DNA of 64,000 nt from NCBI RefSeq assembly GCF_032051575.1, contig NZ_DAMBYD010000005.1, positions 248,001 through 312,000 on the forward strand, in the 5' to 3' direction. A model generated the notes under the pieces. The model saw only the letters and a program-made list of their open reading frames with translations. It had not been told where the DNA came from and did not search any database. Source of the stretch: Aminipila sp032051575 (GTDB taxonomy: Bacteria > Bacillota > Clostridia > Peptostreptococcales > Anaerovoracaceae). A program made the position numbers and the translations under genes. Positions within the stretch are counted from its first letter, which is position 1, and each line of letters opens with the position of its first letter. Of the stretch, positions 18,049-26,931 are shown piece by piece.

Positions 18049-19200
18049 TTATTTTCCTTCTTCCACTCGGTTTCTGCCCCCTTCTTTTGCTTTATAAAGC
18101 CCCTTATCTGCTTTAAGCATTAAATCTGTTATAGTATCTGTTTCTATACTTGTTGCAACCCCAAAGCTGCATGTTACATTATATTCTAATTTAAAATCAT
18201 AATTTTGTATTACTTTCCTTATTTTCTCAGCCAGCATAAAAGCATCTTCAGACTCGGTTTCTGGACAAATAATTAAGAATTCTTCTCCTCCCCATCTGCC
18301 TGCCTTGTCACTTTGACTTACATTATTTTTAAGAATTGCTCCTAACTGTGCAAGAACTTCATCTCCTACATTATGTCCGAATGTGTCATTTATTGATTTA
18401 AATAAATCCACATCCATTAAAATTAAGGATATTTCTCTAGTTGATTGCTTACATTTGTCATATTCTATTTCTAATATTTCATTTAACTTTCTACGATTAA
18501 ATATATTCGTTAAGTCATCTACATTTGAAATATATTGTAATACTTTGTTTTTCTTTTCAATTCTGTTTGTCTTTGCTTTAAGCTGCTTATTTTTATTACT
18601 TATGATTTGTTGAGACTTATACTCTCTTACATATCGTTCATAAGTAATTACGGAAGCAATCCACGCAATAATATTATTTGACAAAATATCTTGAACATAA
18701 GTAATATGAATAACTTCAGGTTGAAATACAGGCAGCAGTATAATGATAGAAGCACAGGTCAGACAATATATACTAAAACTTATAGTGGGTGAAAAATAAA
18801 AGAATACTGCAAACCCATATATCACTGCAACATAAATTGTGGGTAATGCAAAGATGTTATTCTGCACCAGTAATGCTCTGGCAATAGCAACTATAAAACC
18901 GAAAAAACCAAAACTAATTTCATATATTTTATGGAACCATTGTATTCTTCTTATCTTTTTTATCTGAATATATCCACTTAATATAGCGTATATTACCATG
19001 ACAAATGCTGTTCCATAGTATATTTTACAGATTAGACCCCCAAAAGCTGACATATAGAAACCATAGTACAATTGCTCTATAGTTAAATAAACAGATAAAG
19101 CTAATATGCATGCGTTATTATGCATAAACTTCTTTTTATTAAAATCTTCAGTATTTTCTTTCAGAAAAATTCTATGAAAAAAACTATGTATATAGTTCAT
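18049..19200 (-). CDS. Membrane-bound diguanylate cyclase (GGDEF domain)
   Basis: 383 residues. About six hydrophobic segments (residues 28-190), a coiled linker rich in Lys/Asn (200-215) and a C-terminal GGDEF domain (about 220-380) with active-site GGEEF, so synthesis of c-di-GMP from two GTP is expected. Five residues before GGEEF the sequence is S-Q-S-D instead of the inhibitory RxxD, so product feedback at the I-site is probably lost. The N-terminal membrane region would perceive an unknown signal. Monocistronic. Confidence 0.9.
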   Translation of the reverse strand: MNYIHSFFHRIFLKENTEDFNKKKFMHNNACILALSVYLTIEQLYYGFYMSAFGGLICKIYYGTAFVMVIYAILSGYIQIKKIRRIQWFHKIYEISFGFFGFIVAIARALLVQNNIFALPTIYVAVIYGFAVFFYFSPTISFSIYCLTCASIIILLPVFQPEVIHITYVQDILSNNIIAWIASVITYERYVREYKSQQIISNKNKQLKAKTNRIEKKNKVLQYISNVDDLTNIFNRRKLNEILEIEYDKCKQSTREISLILMDVDLFKSINDTFGHNVGDEVLAQLGAILKNNVSQSDKAGRWGGEEFLIICPETESEDAFMLAEKIRKVIQNYDFKLEYNVTCSFGVATSIETDTITDLMLKADKGLYKAKEGGRNRVEEGK

Positions 19201-19322
19201 ATGTTAACCCTCAGCACCCCTTTTCATGAAAAATAATGCAGAATTATTATATACTAAAACTTAGCTTTTTCCCATATTATTTCTATTTTATAACAAGAAA
19301 ATTAGAAGTTGCAGTCACACAA

Positions 19323-20084
19323 CTACTCTTTATGCCTTTTTTCTTCTATAATCTTTTCAAATTTCTTATCCGATAATATTTCGTTCGTAAAAAACTCACC
19401 GTTGTAAAATAAGCTATAAGTCGTAAATGGTGCCGGAGCATTTTGGGCTTGTCCTGTTGTTTCCAAACGAATTAATCTAAATGTAACACCTTTTTCTTTG
19501 GCAACACTCTCAATTAAAGGCACATATTTTGCGGTGAATGGGCATTGATGTGTATAATATAATACAAAGCCTTGTTCTGAGATATTCGGAATCTTTACAC
19601 AATCCTTAAAGTAAGGTTTTAAGGCTCCTTTTTCAAAGGGTAAATATAATAACTCGTAAAAAGGTTCTGCCGTATCTGCCAATTCAAAACCTTTGTAGCG
19701 TAAAAATTGGGGGTCGGACAGGAATGGCATTTTCTTTTTGGAAGAAAGGATAACAACACCTTTTTTTCCTTTTTCTTTACTATCATTTATGCATTCCTCT
19801 AAAAGTAGATTGGCATTCCCCTGTCCTTTAAACTGACCAGATACCCAGAAGCAGTCTATGAACATATATCCATCCCCTTCAATAGGAATCCAAGCCTTTT
19901 CAGCTGGGATATATTCGATAAAACATTTTCCTCGCACATTACATTTTTTAAATACCAATCCATCGTCAAAACGTTCTGCCATCCATGCTTTTTTAGAAAC
20001 TACTTGGCAGTCTTTGTTATTTGATATGGCACAACAAATATGTTCCTGTTCCAAATTGTCTTTTGTAATAGTAATAATGTCCAA
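19323..20084 (-). CDS. GNAT N-acetyltransferase with C-terminal YoaP domain
   Basis: 253 residues. The N-terminal GNAT-like half (to about 150) includes SGQFKGQGNANLLLEECINDSKEKG, the acetyl-CoA-binding R/Q-x-x-G-x-G/A region in a degenerate form. The C-terminal part matches the YoaP-like family, with a thioredoxin-like HQCPFTAKYVP segment carrying a single Cys and ending in a strongly basic tail. Family members are uncharacterised acetyltransferases. It is probably monocistronic, with the neighbouring methyltransferase gene 46 bp upstream. Confidence 0.85.
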   Translation of the reverse strand: MDIITITKDNLEQEHICCAISNNKDCQVVSKKAWMAERFDDGLVFKKCNVRGKCFIEYIPAEKAWIPIEGDGYMFIDCFWVSGQFKGQGNANLLLEECINDSKEKGKKGVVILSSKKKMPFLSDPQFLRYKGFELADTAEPFYELLYLPFEKGALKPYFKDCVKIPNISEQGFVLYYTHQCPFTAKYVPLIESVAKEKGVTFRLIRLETTGQAQNAPAPFTTYSLFYNGEFFTNEILSDKKFEKIIEEKRHKE

Positions 20085-20130
20085 AATTTCCTCCTTTTAA
20101 ACTGCTTCAAATTGTCATAGGTACACGAGT

Positions 20131-20808
20131 CTATTTATCCTTTGTTATAATAAGAAATACGCTTGACTCATCTATTTCTTGAACTTGATATTCATATCCT
20201 GATAACTCGCCTATCCTTTTTAAATCATCTGGAGTATGAAAAATTGCTTTGAAGCCGTCCTTGCATATTATAATTCCATCCTTGGTTTTATCTAAATCAA
20301 GCTCGCCTAACAGGCCCTTCGCAATCTGTTCTTGAAACCACATTACCCTATGCTCCCAAAATTTTTCGCTGTATGTACTAAAATAAGCTTTTCCGCCGTT
20401 TACAATCATTTCCATAATTTTTTTGATTAAAGGCTGTGAGGGAACCTTCATTGCAGATAAACCATTTTGCAGACAAAGTATTACATCAAACTTCTCCTCA
20501 AACGTAAGATTATTTACATCCATGATTTTAATTTCTGCATTTGGGCTATTCTTCAAATATTCCTTACTCAACTCAACACTTTCATTGGAGATATCAATAC
20601 CAACAATTGATTTACAACTGCCTGCCAGTTCCCTTACAATTCGTCCATAACCAGCCCCTAATTCCAAAATCTTTTCGTTCCCTGCCAAATGTTCTCTAAC
20701 AAAAGAGATTTCAGCTGCCAAATACTGTTTTACTCTGGAGATATTGGTATCATAAACCTTAAACAGGCTTTGGGAATTCAGTTTTTGTGCGTAATAATTG
20801 TTTTGCAT
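20131..20808 (-). CDS. Class I SAM-dependent methyltransferase
   Basis: 225 residues. Rossmann motif I is EKILELGAGYGRIVRELA (about 45-62), motif II ends in VGIDISNESVEL with the SAM-ribose acidic residue, motif III is IKIMDVNNL, and FDVILCLQNGLSAM corresponds to motif IV. A small-molecule methyltransferase is likely; the substrate is unknown. GGAGGG upstream sets the start at 20808. Confidence 0.88.
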   Translation of the reverse strand: MQNNYYAQKLNSQSLFKVYDTNISRVKQYLAAEISFVREHLAGNEKILELGAGYGRIVRELAGSCKSIVGIDISNESVELSKEYLKNSPNAEIKIMDVNNLTFEEKFDVILCLQNGLSAMKVPSQPLIKKIMEMIVNGGKAYFSTYSEKFWEHRVMWFQEQIAKGLLGELDLDKTKDGIIICKDGFKAIFHTPDDLKRIGELSGYEYQVQEIDESSVFLIITKDK

Positions 20809-20850
20809 ATTAATGCCCTCCTTTTATCTACTAGTTCATATTATGATTTG

Positions 20851-21537
20851 TCAGTCAAACTTCATATGACACTTTTTAAATGGATTTATTACACAATCGG
20901 TATAAAGTATAAGAAATTCTCTTATTCCACTAGAATATGGCGCTATATCATACTGCTGGAAATATATAACGATTCCCTTTGGGATACAATAGAAATTTTC
21001 AACATTTAAAGTTTCTATTGTGAGCTTTTCATAATCTTCAAAATAAATGGAAGGATCTTTCTTTATTTCTTTTATCACTTGGTTTAGAATATAAGTTTTA
21101 TAGTCTAATTGGCATTCAAAAAGTTCGTTGAGCTTAATCCTGCTATTTGTCTGTAAGTTCCATGTTTCAGAAGTTCTTACAGTATTTCCATGAGCACCGC
21201 CTAAATACATATAATTATCAAAGTAAAGACTTATTATGCAAGCCATATTATAAGCCACTTGATATTGCACTAGTCCTTCATATACTCTGATTGGAAAATC
21301 ATTTTGTTTTGAATATATATATTGTTCAACGGCAGATTTATAAAGCTCTTTCTTGTAATATCTTTGAATTTCAACAGCCTTATTAAAATAATACTTATTA
21401 ATTGCATTCAATGACTTTATATAGTACATTGAGCTAAATTGCGGATATTCAATCTTATATGTTAGAACTATCTCGTCATTATATTTCATATTATCTTGAA
21501 TCACACAATTTTTAACAGTCACGTTCATTCCATTCAA
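20851..21537 (-). CDS. DUF3298-domain protein (RsiV/PdaC-like)
   Basis: 228 residues with no signal peptide. The N-terminal half resembles DUF4163 (YKIEYPQF). The C-terminal DUF3298 region contains the typical YLGGAHGNTVRTSETWNL and IYFQQYDIAPYSSGIREF segments. Related domains occur in the lysozyme-binding anti-sigma factor RsiV and in the polysaccharide deacetylase PdaC, usually extracellularly; here no export signal is seen. The start was placed at TTG 21537, six nt after GAGGTG, since the upstream GTG (21546) is itself part of that ribosome site. Confidence 0.8.
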   Translation of the reverse strand: MNGMNVTVKNCVIQDNMKYNDEIVLTYKIEYPQFSSMYYIKSLNAINKYYFNKAVEIQRYYKKELYKSAVEQYIYSKQNDFPIRVYEGLVQYQVAYNMACIISLYFDNYMYLGGAHGNTVRTSETWNLQTNSRIKLNELFECQLDYKTYILNQVIKEIKKDPSIYFEDYEKLTIETLNVENFYCIPKGIVIYFQQYDIAPYSSGIREFLILYTDCVINPFKKCHMKFD

Positions 21538-21596
21538 CTTAATCACCTCAAATCATCATATGATAATTTGAGGTATTCATGACATTATTTCAAAGG

Positions 21597-22700
21597 TTAT
21601 TCATATATGTTCTTTGCCTGCTTCTTGTATGCATACATTTTATGATCGGCTTCCTTAAATGTTAATATAATATCTTTACCTTCTGCTTTTTTATATAAGC
21701 TATATCCATAAGAAATGTGGGGCAGATTAGCAAGTATCTCTCTGTTTTTTTCTAATAGAACCATCATAGATTGAATACATGCCTCTATTATACTTTCATC
21801 ATTATTATGGCCTAAAACACAAAATTCGTCTCCTCCAATACGATAGCAATATCCAATTTGTTGAAAACTACTGTTTATAATATGTCCTACAATTTTAATG
21901 CACTCATCTCCCACTTGATGACCATATTTATCATTAATTTCTTTAAAATCATTTAAATCAAATACTAGGATTACAGCATAGTCTTTTTTGCTTATCCTGT
22001 TCAATTGAGTTTCAAAAGCTGCCCTGTTCAGTAATCCTGTGAGAATGTCATATTTAAATTGCCGTTCCCGTTGAAAAATATAATACATAACAAGAATAAT
22101 CGTTATGCAATGCCAGGTTGAATGTATTCTTGGGAAAAAGATTTGTATAGATGTACCAATTAAGAATATTACATAAAGCAACGCCAAATAAACTTTATCC
22201 CCACCTGTAAATTGTAACGATAATTTGTGGTTAGCATGTATTAGCAGTAGAAAACCATACAAATACACAAGAATGTAAAGGTTAAAAAAAGGACCTCTGC
22301 TATATTCGTTATCGCTTGTGAAAGAAAACATCCATCCTGTCCAAGGAGATGTTATAAACAATAAGGAAACAAAAACAGTAGGAATCAAAATATATTTGAG
22401 TTTTTTAATTAACTCTTTGTCGTACAAAGTCGCTAAAATAAACGGTATATATGCCGAAGCAGCAAAGCCTATAATATTTGCGATAATATTAGGAATAAGA
22501 AAAATATTTCCTTGTATATCAAATATACTCGCAGCTAGCTCTGCAGTTATCACTACAATGGTTAAAATGATTGTTACTATATATGATCTGGTTTCTATTT
22601 CGGACATAATTATATTTTTTGAGACCAATTGTAATAAAAAAAGTAGCATAATAATGTTAAGAATTCCACTGGTCATATATAAAATAATAATATCAGGCAC
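21597..22700 (-). CDS. Membrane-bound diguanylate cyclase (GGDEF domain)
   Basis: 367 residues. About six to seven transmembrane segments (residues 5-205) resembling the histidine-kinase-like 7TM sensor region, then a GGDEF domain (about 210-365) with the exact GGDEF motif in YRIGGDEFCVLG. The RxxD inhibitory site is absent (FQQI at that position). It should make c-di-GMP in response to an unidentified membrane or ligand signal. Confidence 0.9.
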   Translation of the reverse strand: MPDIIILYMTSGILNIIMLLFLLQLVSKNIIMSEIETRSYIVTIILTIVVITAELAASIFDIQGNIFLIPNIIANIIGFAASAYIPFILATLYDKELIKKLKYILIPTVFVSLLFITSPWTGWMFSFTSDNEYSRGPFFNLYILVYLYGFLLLIHANHKLSLQFTGGDKVYLALLYVIFLIGTSIQIFFPRIHSTWHCITIILVMYYIFQRERQFKYDILTGLLNRAAFETQLNRISKKDYAVILVFDLNDFKEINDKYGHQVGDECIKIVGHIINSSFQQIGYCYRIGGDEFCVLGHNNDESIIEACIQSMMVLLEKNREILANLPHISYGYSLYKKAEGKDIILTFKEADHKMYAYKKQAKNIYE

Positions 22701-22804
22701 TAGTATTTATCCTTTCTATATCACTCAAGTTGGATTAAATCTCTTGCCATTTGCTGTTGAGATATAGTTTATATTAATCCTTGTATTATATGTAATTATA
22801 CTAT

Positions 22805-24067
22805 TCACAATCTATTTTTGCAATCTCTTGCAATTGAGAATGAATTATCAGGAAATACCTTTTTAGAGTATACTGATATTATTAGACAAATAACTGCTGA
22901 GACAATAAATAAAACTCCTATCCTATTTGGTACAAGTTCAAACAACATTCCATAAACTGCCTGACCGATGGGTTGAGCACTTAAGCATATGCACATAGCA
23001 AGAGACATTACTTTTCCAATTAGCTCATTTGGGGTAATCATTTGAACATATGCCATCAATTCTATAGAAAATATTGAGGATAAGACCATCATAATAAAAC
23101 AACTAGCTACAATGATTCCATATGACAGGATTGAAGGTATTTTTATTAAAAGTACAATACCAATTGGTAATATGGTTAGCGAGCAGAATATTAAAAGCTT
23201 ATCAGCATTCTTAATCTGTAGGTTTCTTCCCATTATTCCTGCCAAAATACCACCTACAAGTCCTCCAGCTGCAAGTGCTCCCTCTGCAAATCCATAAAGC
23301 CGATTTGCATATACTGGCTCAAACCCTAACTTTTGTGTAACTATAACCGGCAATCCAATAATGATTAACGTGGAAAAAAATAAATTTATTGCAGCGAGTA
23401 ATAATGCTGCCTTCCCTACAACTGGCTTTTTCTCTTTAATAAAATGATAACTTTCTTTCATATCCTTAACAACAATTCCTACAGCATTATCTTCTGTTTC
23501 TCGCTTTATAAATGGAATTTTTATAAATATTTCAATTAATGCCGAAAATAAAAAGCATAGAAATCCTAAATAAAGTATGGTATATATGCCTAATGTTACA
23601 TAAAGTATACCCCCAATAACAGGTCCTACAAGTCTTGCGATTGAACTTACAAGATTGATCACTGCATTAGCAGACATTAAATTTTCTGTGCTGACCAGTG
23701 CTGGAATACTTGCCTGCACTGCTGGCTGATATGCTCCTTGAATCCCATACAAGATAATAAGTGCTATCAGCATAAGTCCTATCAGATTAACATTGCCTAA
23801 CAAAAGGACTACACTAAATGAAAGAATAGCTGTAAACAAGTCCAGAACCACCATAATGTTCCTCTTATTGGTTCTATCTGCCACAATCCCCCCAATAGGT
23901 GATAACACGATCATAGGGATAAAAGAGCAGGCTGATACAATCCCAAACAACGCCGGTGAGTTGGTCTGATTCAAAAGATACAAGGGCAATGCAAATCTTA
24001 AAATAGCATTTCCAAATAATGATATAACTTGACCAATAACTACAAGAATAAAATCTTTACTTAACAT
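22805..24067 (-). CDS. MFS transporter, probable drug efflux
   Basis: 420 residues with 12 predicted membrane helices. The N-terminal MFS motif between helices 2 and 3 reads GGIVADRTNKRNIM, the conserved GxLaDrxGrkxxl pattern of proton-driven exporters. The layout (N-terminal NSPALFGIVSACSFIPMIVLSPIGG) matches the MFS_3/macrolide-efflux-like subgroup. The divergently named neighbour on the same strand is a TetR repressor, and operator-like palindromes precede both genes. Regulated export of an antimicrobial or toxic compound is likely. Confidence 0.88.
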   Translation of the reverse strand: MLSKDFILVVIGQVISLFGNAILRFALPLYLLNQTNSPALFGIVSACSFIPMIVLSPIGGIVADRTNKRNIMVVLDLFTAILSFSVVLLLGNVNLIGLMLIALIILYGIQGAYQPAVQASIPALVSTENLMSANAVINLVSSIARLVGPVIGGILYVTLGIYTILYLGFLCFLFSALIEIFIKIPFIKRETEDNAVGIVVKDMKESYHFIKEKKPVVGKAALLLAAINLFFSTLIIIGLPVIVTQKLGFEPVYANRLYGFAEGALAAGGLVGGILAGIMGRNLQIKNADKLLIFCSLTILPIGIVLLIKIPSILSYGIIVASCFIMMVLSSIFSIELMAYVQMITPNELIGKVMSLAMCICLSAQPIGQAVYGMLFELVPNRIGVLFIVSAVICLIISVYSKKVFPDNSFSIARDCKNRL

Positions 24068-24085
24068 AATCTTCCTCCATTTTAA

Positions 24086-24106
24086 ATACCTACCGTCGGT
24101 ATGTAT
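24086..24106 (-). promoter_or_regulatory. TetR operator O1, upstream of the MFS gene
   Basis: 21-bp imperfect palindrome: ATACCTAC and GTATGTAT arms around CGTCG. It is 19 bp before the MFS start and matches the palindrome upstream of tetR in 15 of 16 arm positions. Confidence 0.75.
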
Positions 24107-24117
24107 ACTCCTAAAAT

Positions 24118-24140
24118 AAAACTACCAAATTGGTAGTTAT
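24118..24140 (-). terminator. Probable terminator of the tetR gene
   Basis: Stem AAAACTACCAA / TTGGTAGTTATTTT (core 9 bp, minimal loop) in the tetR-MFS gap, T-rich on both sides. It separates the tetR transcript from the MFS promoter. Confidence 0.6.
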
Positions 24141-24159
24141 TTTATTTATATTGTTATTT

Positions 24160-24807
24160 TTATTTATCTGCTAAAGACCTTAACTGCTCCAATCGAGCTT
24201 CAAGGTCTTTATTTATAAATGAGATTCCCATAGATAACATCATTTCATTGAAAAAAGCAATCTTTGATAGTACTTCTTCTTTCTTCATGGGATAAACAAG
24301 AGGATTCAACCATATATTACTCATTAGAATTAAAACCTGAGCCAATTCTTTTGGATATTTGGTGCATATTGACCCATCCTGCACACCTTCCTCTAGGACT
24401 GGTTCAACATAATTAGGGACTATATCCTCCACAATACTTTTTAATTGAATAGCAAGTAAACGCGGATTTTCCAATAGCTTTGGTGAAGCCGCAAATAATT
24501 CTACATGTTGCTTGCTCTGCAATGACGATGCAAACATGTTTTGAAGTTTTTCCATTCCATTTAGTTTTTTGTTACCAAGAATTGCTGTCATTTCATCTTC
24601 AATACCCTTAGATATTCTTTTATATACTGCAATCAAAATACTTTCTTTGGATTTAAAGTGATGATAGATGGCGCCCTTACTTAGCCCCCCAAGCTGATCA
24701 ATAATATCTTGTATAGATGTATGGTCATACCCTTTTTGGATAAAGAGCCTTAGTGATACATCAAGAATCAAATTCACTGTTTCTTCTGGATATTTGTTTT
24801 TTGCCAT
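24160..24807 (-). CDS. TetR/AcrR-family repressor
   Basis: 215 residues. The N-terminal HTH (about 8-55) reads VNLILDVSLRLFIQKGYDHTSIQDIIDQLGGLSKGAIYHHFKSKESIL, a textbook TetR DNA-binding domain; the rest is an all-helical ligand domain. An identical-type palindrome lies 14 bp upstream of its start and another before the downstream MFS exporter, so it should repress both itself and the pump until a substrate binds. Confidence 0.93.
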   Translation of the reverse strand: MAKNKYPEETVNLILDVSLRLFIQKGYDHTSIQDIIDQLGGLSKGAIYHHFKSKESILIAVYKRISKGIEDEMTAILGNKKLNGMEKLQNMFASSLQSKQHVELFAASPKLLENPRLLAIQLKSIVEDIVPNYVEPVLEEGVQDGSICTKYPKELAQVLILMSNIWLNPLVYPMKKEEVLSKIAFFNEMMLSMGISFINKDLEARLEQLRSLADK

Positions 24808-24820
24808 GATTTCACCTCAT

Positions 24821-24841
24821 ATACATACCGTTAGTATGTAT
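24821..24841 (-). promoter_or_regulatory. TetR operator O2, upstream of tetR
   Basis: Perfect 8-bp arms ATACATAC / GTATGTAT around CGTTA. Together with O1 it gives the consensus ATACATAC-CGTYR-GTATGTAT. Confidence 0.8.
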
Positions 24842-24998
24842 ATATTAGCATCATATTTATAACTTGTCAATAACAGCAATTCTAAAATAAAGATGTAATT
24901 GTTTATTTTTTTGTGATAAAATAACAAGGCATATTTTACAAGACATATGAGAATTGTCTGTTTATAAAATAAAATTGGAATTAGGAGATTATAAAATT

Positions 24999-25820
24999 AT
25001 GGAATTTATTGAAATATTTAAAGCGATTGTTTTAGGTATTGTAGAAGGTATTACAGAATGGCTTCCTATCAGCAGCACTGGGCATATGATTCTAGTGGAT
25101 GAATTTTTAAAACTGAATATGTCAGCCGCATTTAAAGAAATGTTTTTGGTTGTGATTCAGCTTGGAGCCATCATGGCAGTTGTAGTTCTTTATTGGAAAA
25201 AACTTTTTCCGATATCACTGGACAGAAAGCCTATTATTCAAAAAGAAATTATATCTATATGGTTAAAAATATTTGTTGCCTGTGTTCCGGCAGCAATCAT
25301 CGGTCTTTTGTTCGATGACCAAATTGAAGCCTTATTTTTCAATTATCAAACGGTTTCAATCACATTAATATTATATGGAATATTATTTATTTTAATTGAA
25401 GTAAAAAATAAAAACAGAATGACACATATTAATAACATTTCACATATTACTTATAAAACAGCACTGCTTATTGGTATATTTCAATTGCTGGCATTAATTC
25501 CGGGCACTTCACGATCTGGTGCAACAATTCTTGGAGCAATTTTAATTGGAACTTCCAGAACAGTTGCCGCTGAATTTACTTTTTACCTTGCAGTTCCAGT
25601 TATGTTTGGAGCTAGTCTGTTAAAAATGATTAAATTCGGTTTTTCTTTTACAGGTATGGAAATCGTAATCCTTCTTACAGGTACAATCTCAGCCTTTATC
25701 GTATCCATCTTGGCTATTAAATTCCTTATGGGCTACATAAAGAAACATGATTTCCAGGCCTTTGGATGGTACCGAATTATACTAGGCATTGCAGTTCTGG
25801 CATATTTTTCATTCTTTTAA
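24999..25820 (+). CDS. uppP: Undecaprenyl-diphosphate phosphatase UppP (BacA)
   Basis: 273 residues with about eight membrane helices. Diagnostic BacA motifs: the acidic box GIVEGITEWLPISSTGHMIL near the N-terminus and PGTSRSGATILGA (catalytic Ser/Arg) near residue 165. It removes a phosphate from undecaprenyl pyrophosphate to recycle the lipid carrier of peptidoglycan, and extra copies confer bacitracin tolerance. The start was set at ATG 24999, after AGGAG at 24983, rather than 15 codons upstream where no ribosome site exists. Confidence 0.95.
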   Translation: MEFIEIFKAIVLGIVEGITEWLPISSTGHMILVDEFLKLNMSAAFKEMFLVVIQLGAIMAVVVLYWKKLFPISLDRKPIIQKEIISIWLKIFVACVPAAIIGLLFDDQIEALFFNYQTVSITLILYGILFILIEVKNKNRMTHINNISHITYKTALLIGIFQLLALIPGTSRSGATILGAILIGTSRTVAAEFTFYLAVPVMFGASLLKMIKFGFSFTGMEIVILLTGTISAFIVSILAIKFLMGYIKKHDFQAFGWYRIILGIAVLAYFSFF

Positions 25821-25897
25821 TGATAAAATGATGCTATTGCCAATTTATTAGAATAATTGGCAAATATATGACGCATACTTTATCAGAGGTGATAAAA

Positions 25898-26017
25898 ATG
25901 AATAATATGAATCATAGAAATGCAGTTGCCAAACGAAAGAATGCTAGTAAAGCAGCTTCGTCAGAGCAGAATAATAACACTGAAAATAAAACAGAAAATA
26001 ATAATCAGCAAAATTAA
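25898..26017 (+). CDS. 39-residue hydrophilic Asn/Lys/Gln-rich protein
   Basis: ATG at 25898 follows AGAGGTGATAAAA and the frame runs 39 codons to TAA. The peptide begins MNNMNHRNAVAKRKNA and continues with Ser, Glu, Asn and Gln only, ending QQN. It has a basic N-terminal third and an acidic/Asn-rich remainder, with no hydrophobic core, so it is probably disordered. It resembles in style the other tiny hydrophilic proteins in the window, possibly spore-associated. No family recognised. Confidence 0.55.
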   Translation: MNNMNHRNAVAKRKNASKAASSEQNNNTENKTENNNQQN

Positions 26018-26045
26018 ACAACAGTACAAAATAATATGTCTTATT

Positions 26046-26082
26046 AAAAATATCCTCTTCCATTCTGAAAGAGGATATTTTT
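26046..26082. terminator. Bidirectional terminator
   Basis: 14-bp stem AAAAATATCCTCTT / AAGAGGATATTTTT with a 9-nt loop, between the plus-strand 39-codon gene and the minus-strand nitroreductase end. Confidence 0.85.
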
Positions 26083-26097
26083 ATATCTATACAAATC

Positions 26098-26640
26098 TTA
26101 AATATAGGATATAAGTTCTTCTACTGACTTACGCTTTGGAACTTCAGGCGTAAACTTTGGATATCCAACAGCAATAATTGCTGCCACCTGCTGTCCTTCA
26201 GGAATGGAAACCGCTTCTCCTACTTGGTCATCATCAAAAATACCCATTATAACAGACCCAACTCCCTTAGTATGAGCTGCTAGGCAAAAGGTCTGTGATG
26301 CTATACCTGCATCAAACATTTGCCATCTATCACCTTTTGGGGTAGAAAATGATCCATCCTTTTCGTATCCACTACGTCCTTTTACCATAGTAACAATTAC
26401 TAAAGCTGCTGCATCTTTCATTGTTTTTGTATTATATTCAAATCCTAATACACATTCTTGAGAAATCTTTTCAATCTTTTCCCTGTCTTCAACTATTATA
26501 TAACGTACAATTTGTGTATTTTTCCATGATGGAGCATAAGAAGCAGACTCTATAATCTCTTCCATCACTTCATGAGGAATGATTTTCTCTTCATATTTTC
26601 TTACACTTCGTCTTTCCTTAATACATGATATAGCATCCAT
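26098..26640 (-). CDS. Nitroreductase family protein
   Basis: 180 residues. FMN-binding N-terminus DAISCIKERRSVRKYEEKIIP, SYAPSWKNTQIVRYIIV, and the C-terminal VAAIIAVGYPKFTPEVPKRKSVEELISY pattern are those of small nitroreductase-like NAD(P)H flavoproteins. Likely reduces nitro groups, quinones or enones in the cytoplasm; substrate unknown. Single gene. Confidence 0.9.
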   Translation of the reverse strand: MDAISCIKERRSVRKYEEKIIPHEVMEEIIESASYAPSWKNTQIVRYIIVEDREKIEKISQECVLGFEYNTKTMKDAAALVIVTMVKGRSGYEKDGSFSTPKGDRWQMFDAGIASQTFCLAAHTKGVGSVIMGIFDDDQVGEAVSIPEGQQVAAIIAVGYPKFTPEVPKRKSVEELISYI

Positions 26641-26710
26641 AATTTTCCCCTCCGTTTTTCCAATAATTAGCTATTCTATTATTATATAATAAATAAAAAA
26701 AATTACTAGC

Positions 26711-26902
26711 TTAAATAAATTCCTGTACCCTGCCCACTTGTCCATCAGTTAACATTACTTTGATACCATGAGGGTGAAAACTGCTTTTGGTCAGTAATTT
26801 TCCAACCGTTCCCTCTGTAAGTTTTCCTGTTCTTTGATCCGCTTTTAATACAATTTTTACTTTAGCACCGATTTTAACATCGGATCTATTTTGTCCGTTC
26901 AT
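26711..26902 (-). CDS. ywbE: YwbE family protein (DUF2196)
   Basis: 63 residues. The sequence RSDVKIGAKVKIVLKADQRTGKLTEGTVGKLLTKSSFHPHGIKVML is the recognisable YwbE/DUF2196 signature, an SH3-like small beta domain of unknown function. The start was moved to ATG 26902, six nt after AAGGAGA, from the longer open frame at 26923. It lies directly after the Tet(M)-like/NYN gene on the same strand (29 bp) and may be co-transcribed. Confidence 0.88.
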   Translation of the reverse strand: MNGQNRSDVKIGAKVKIVLKADQRTGKLTEGTVGKLLTKSSFHPHGIKVMLTDGQVGRVQEFI

Positions 26903-26931
26903 TTTCTCTCCTTGTCTTGACATTAACTCTA

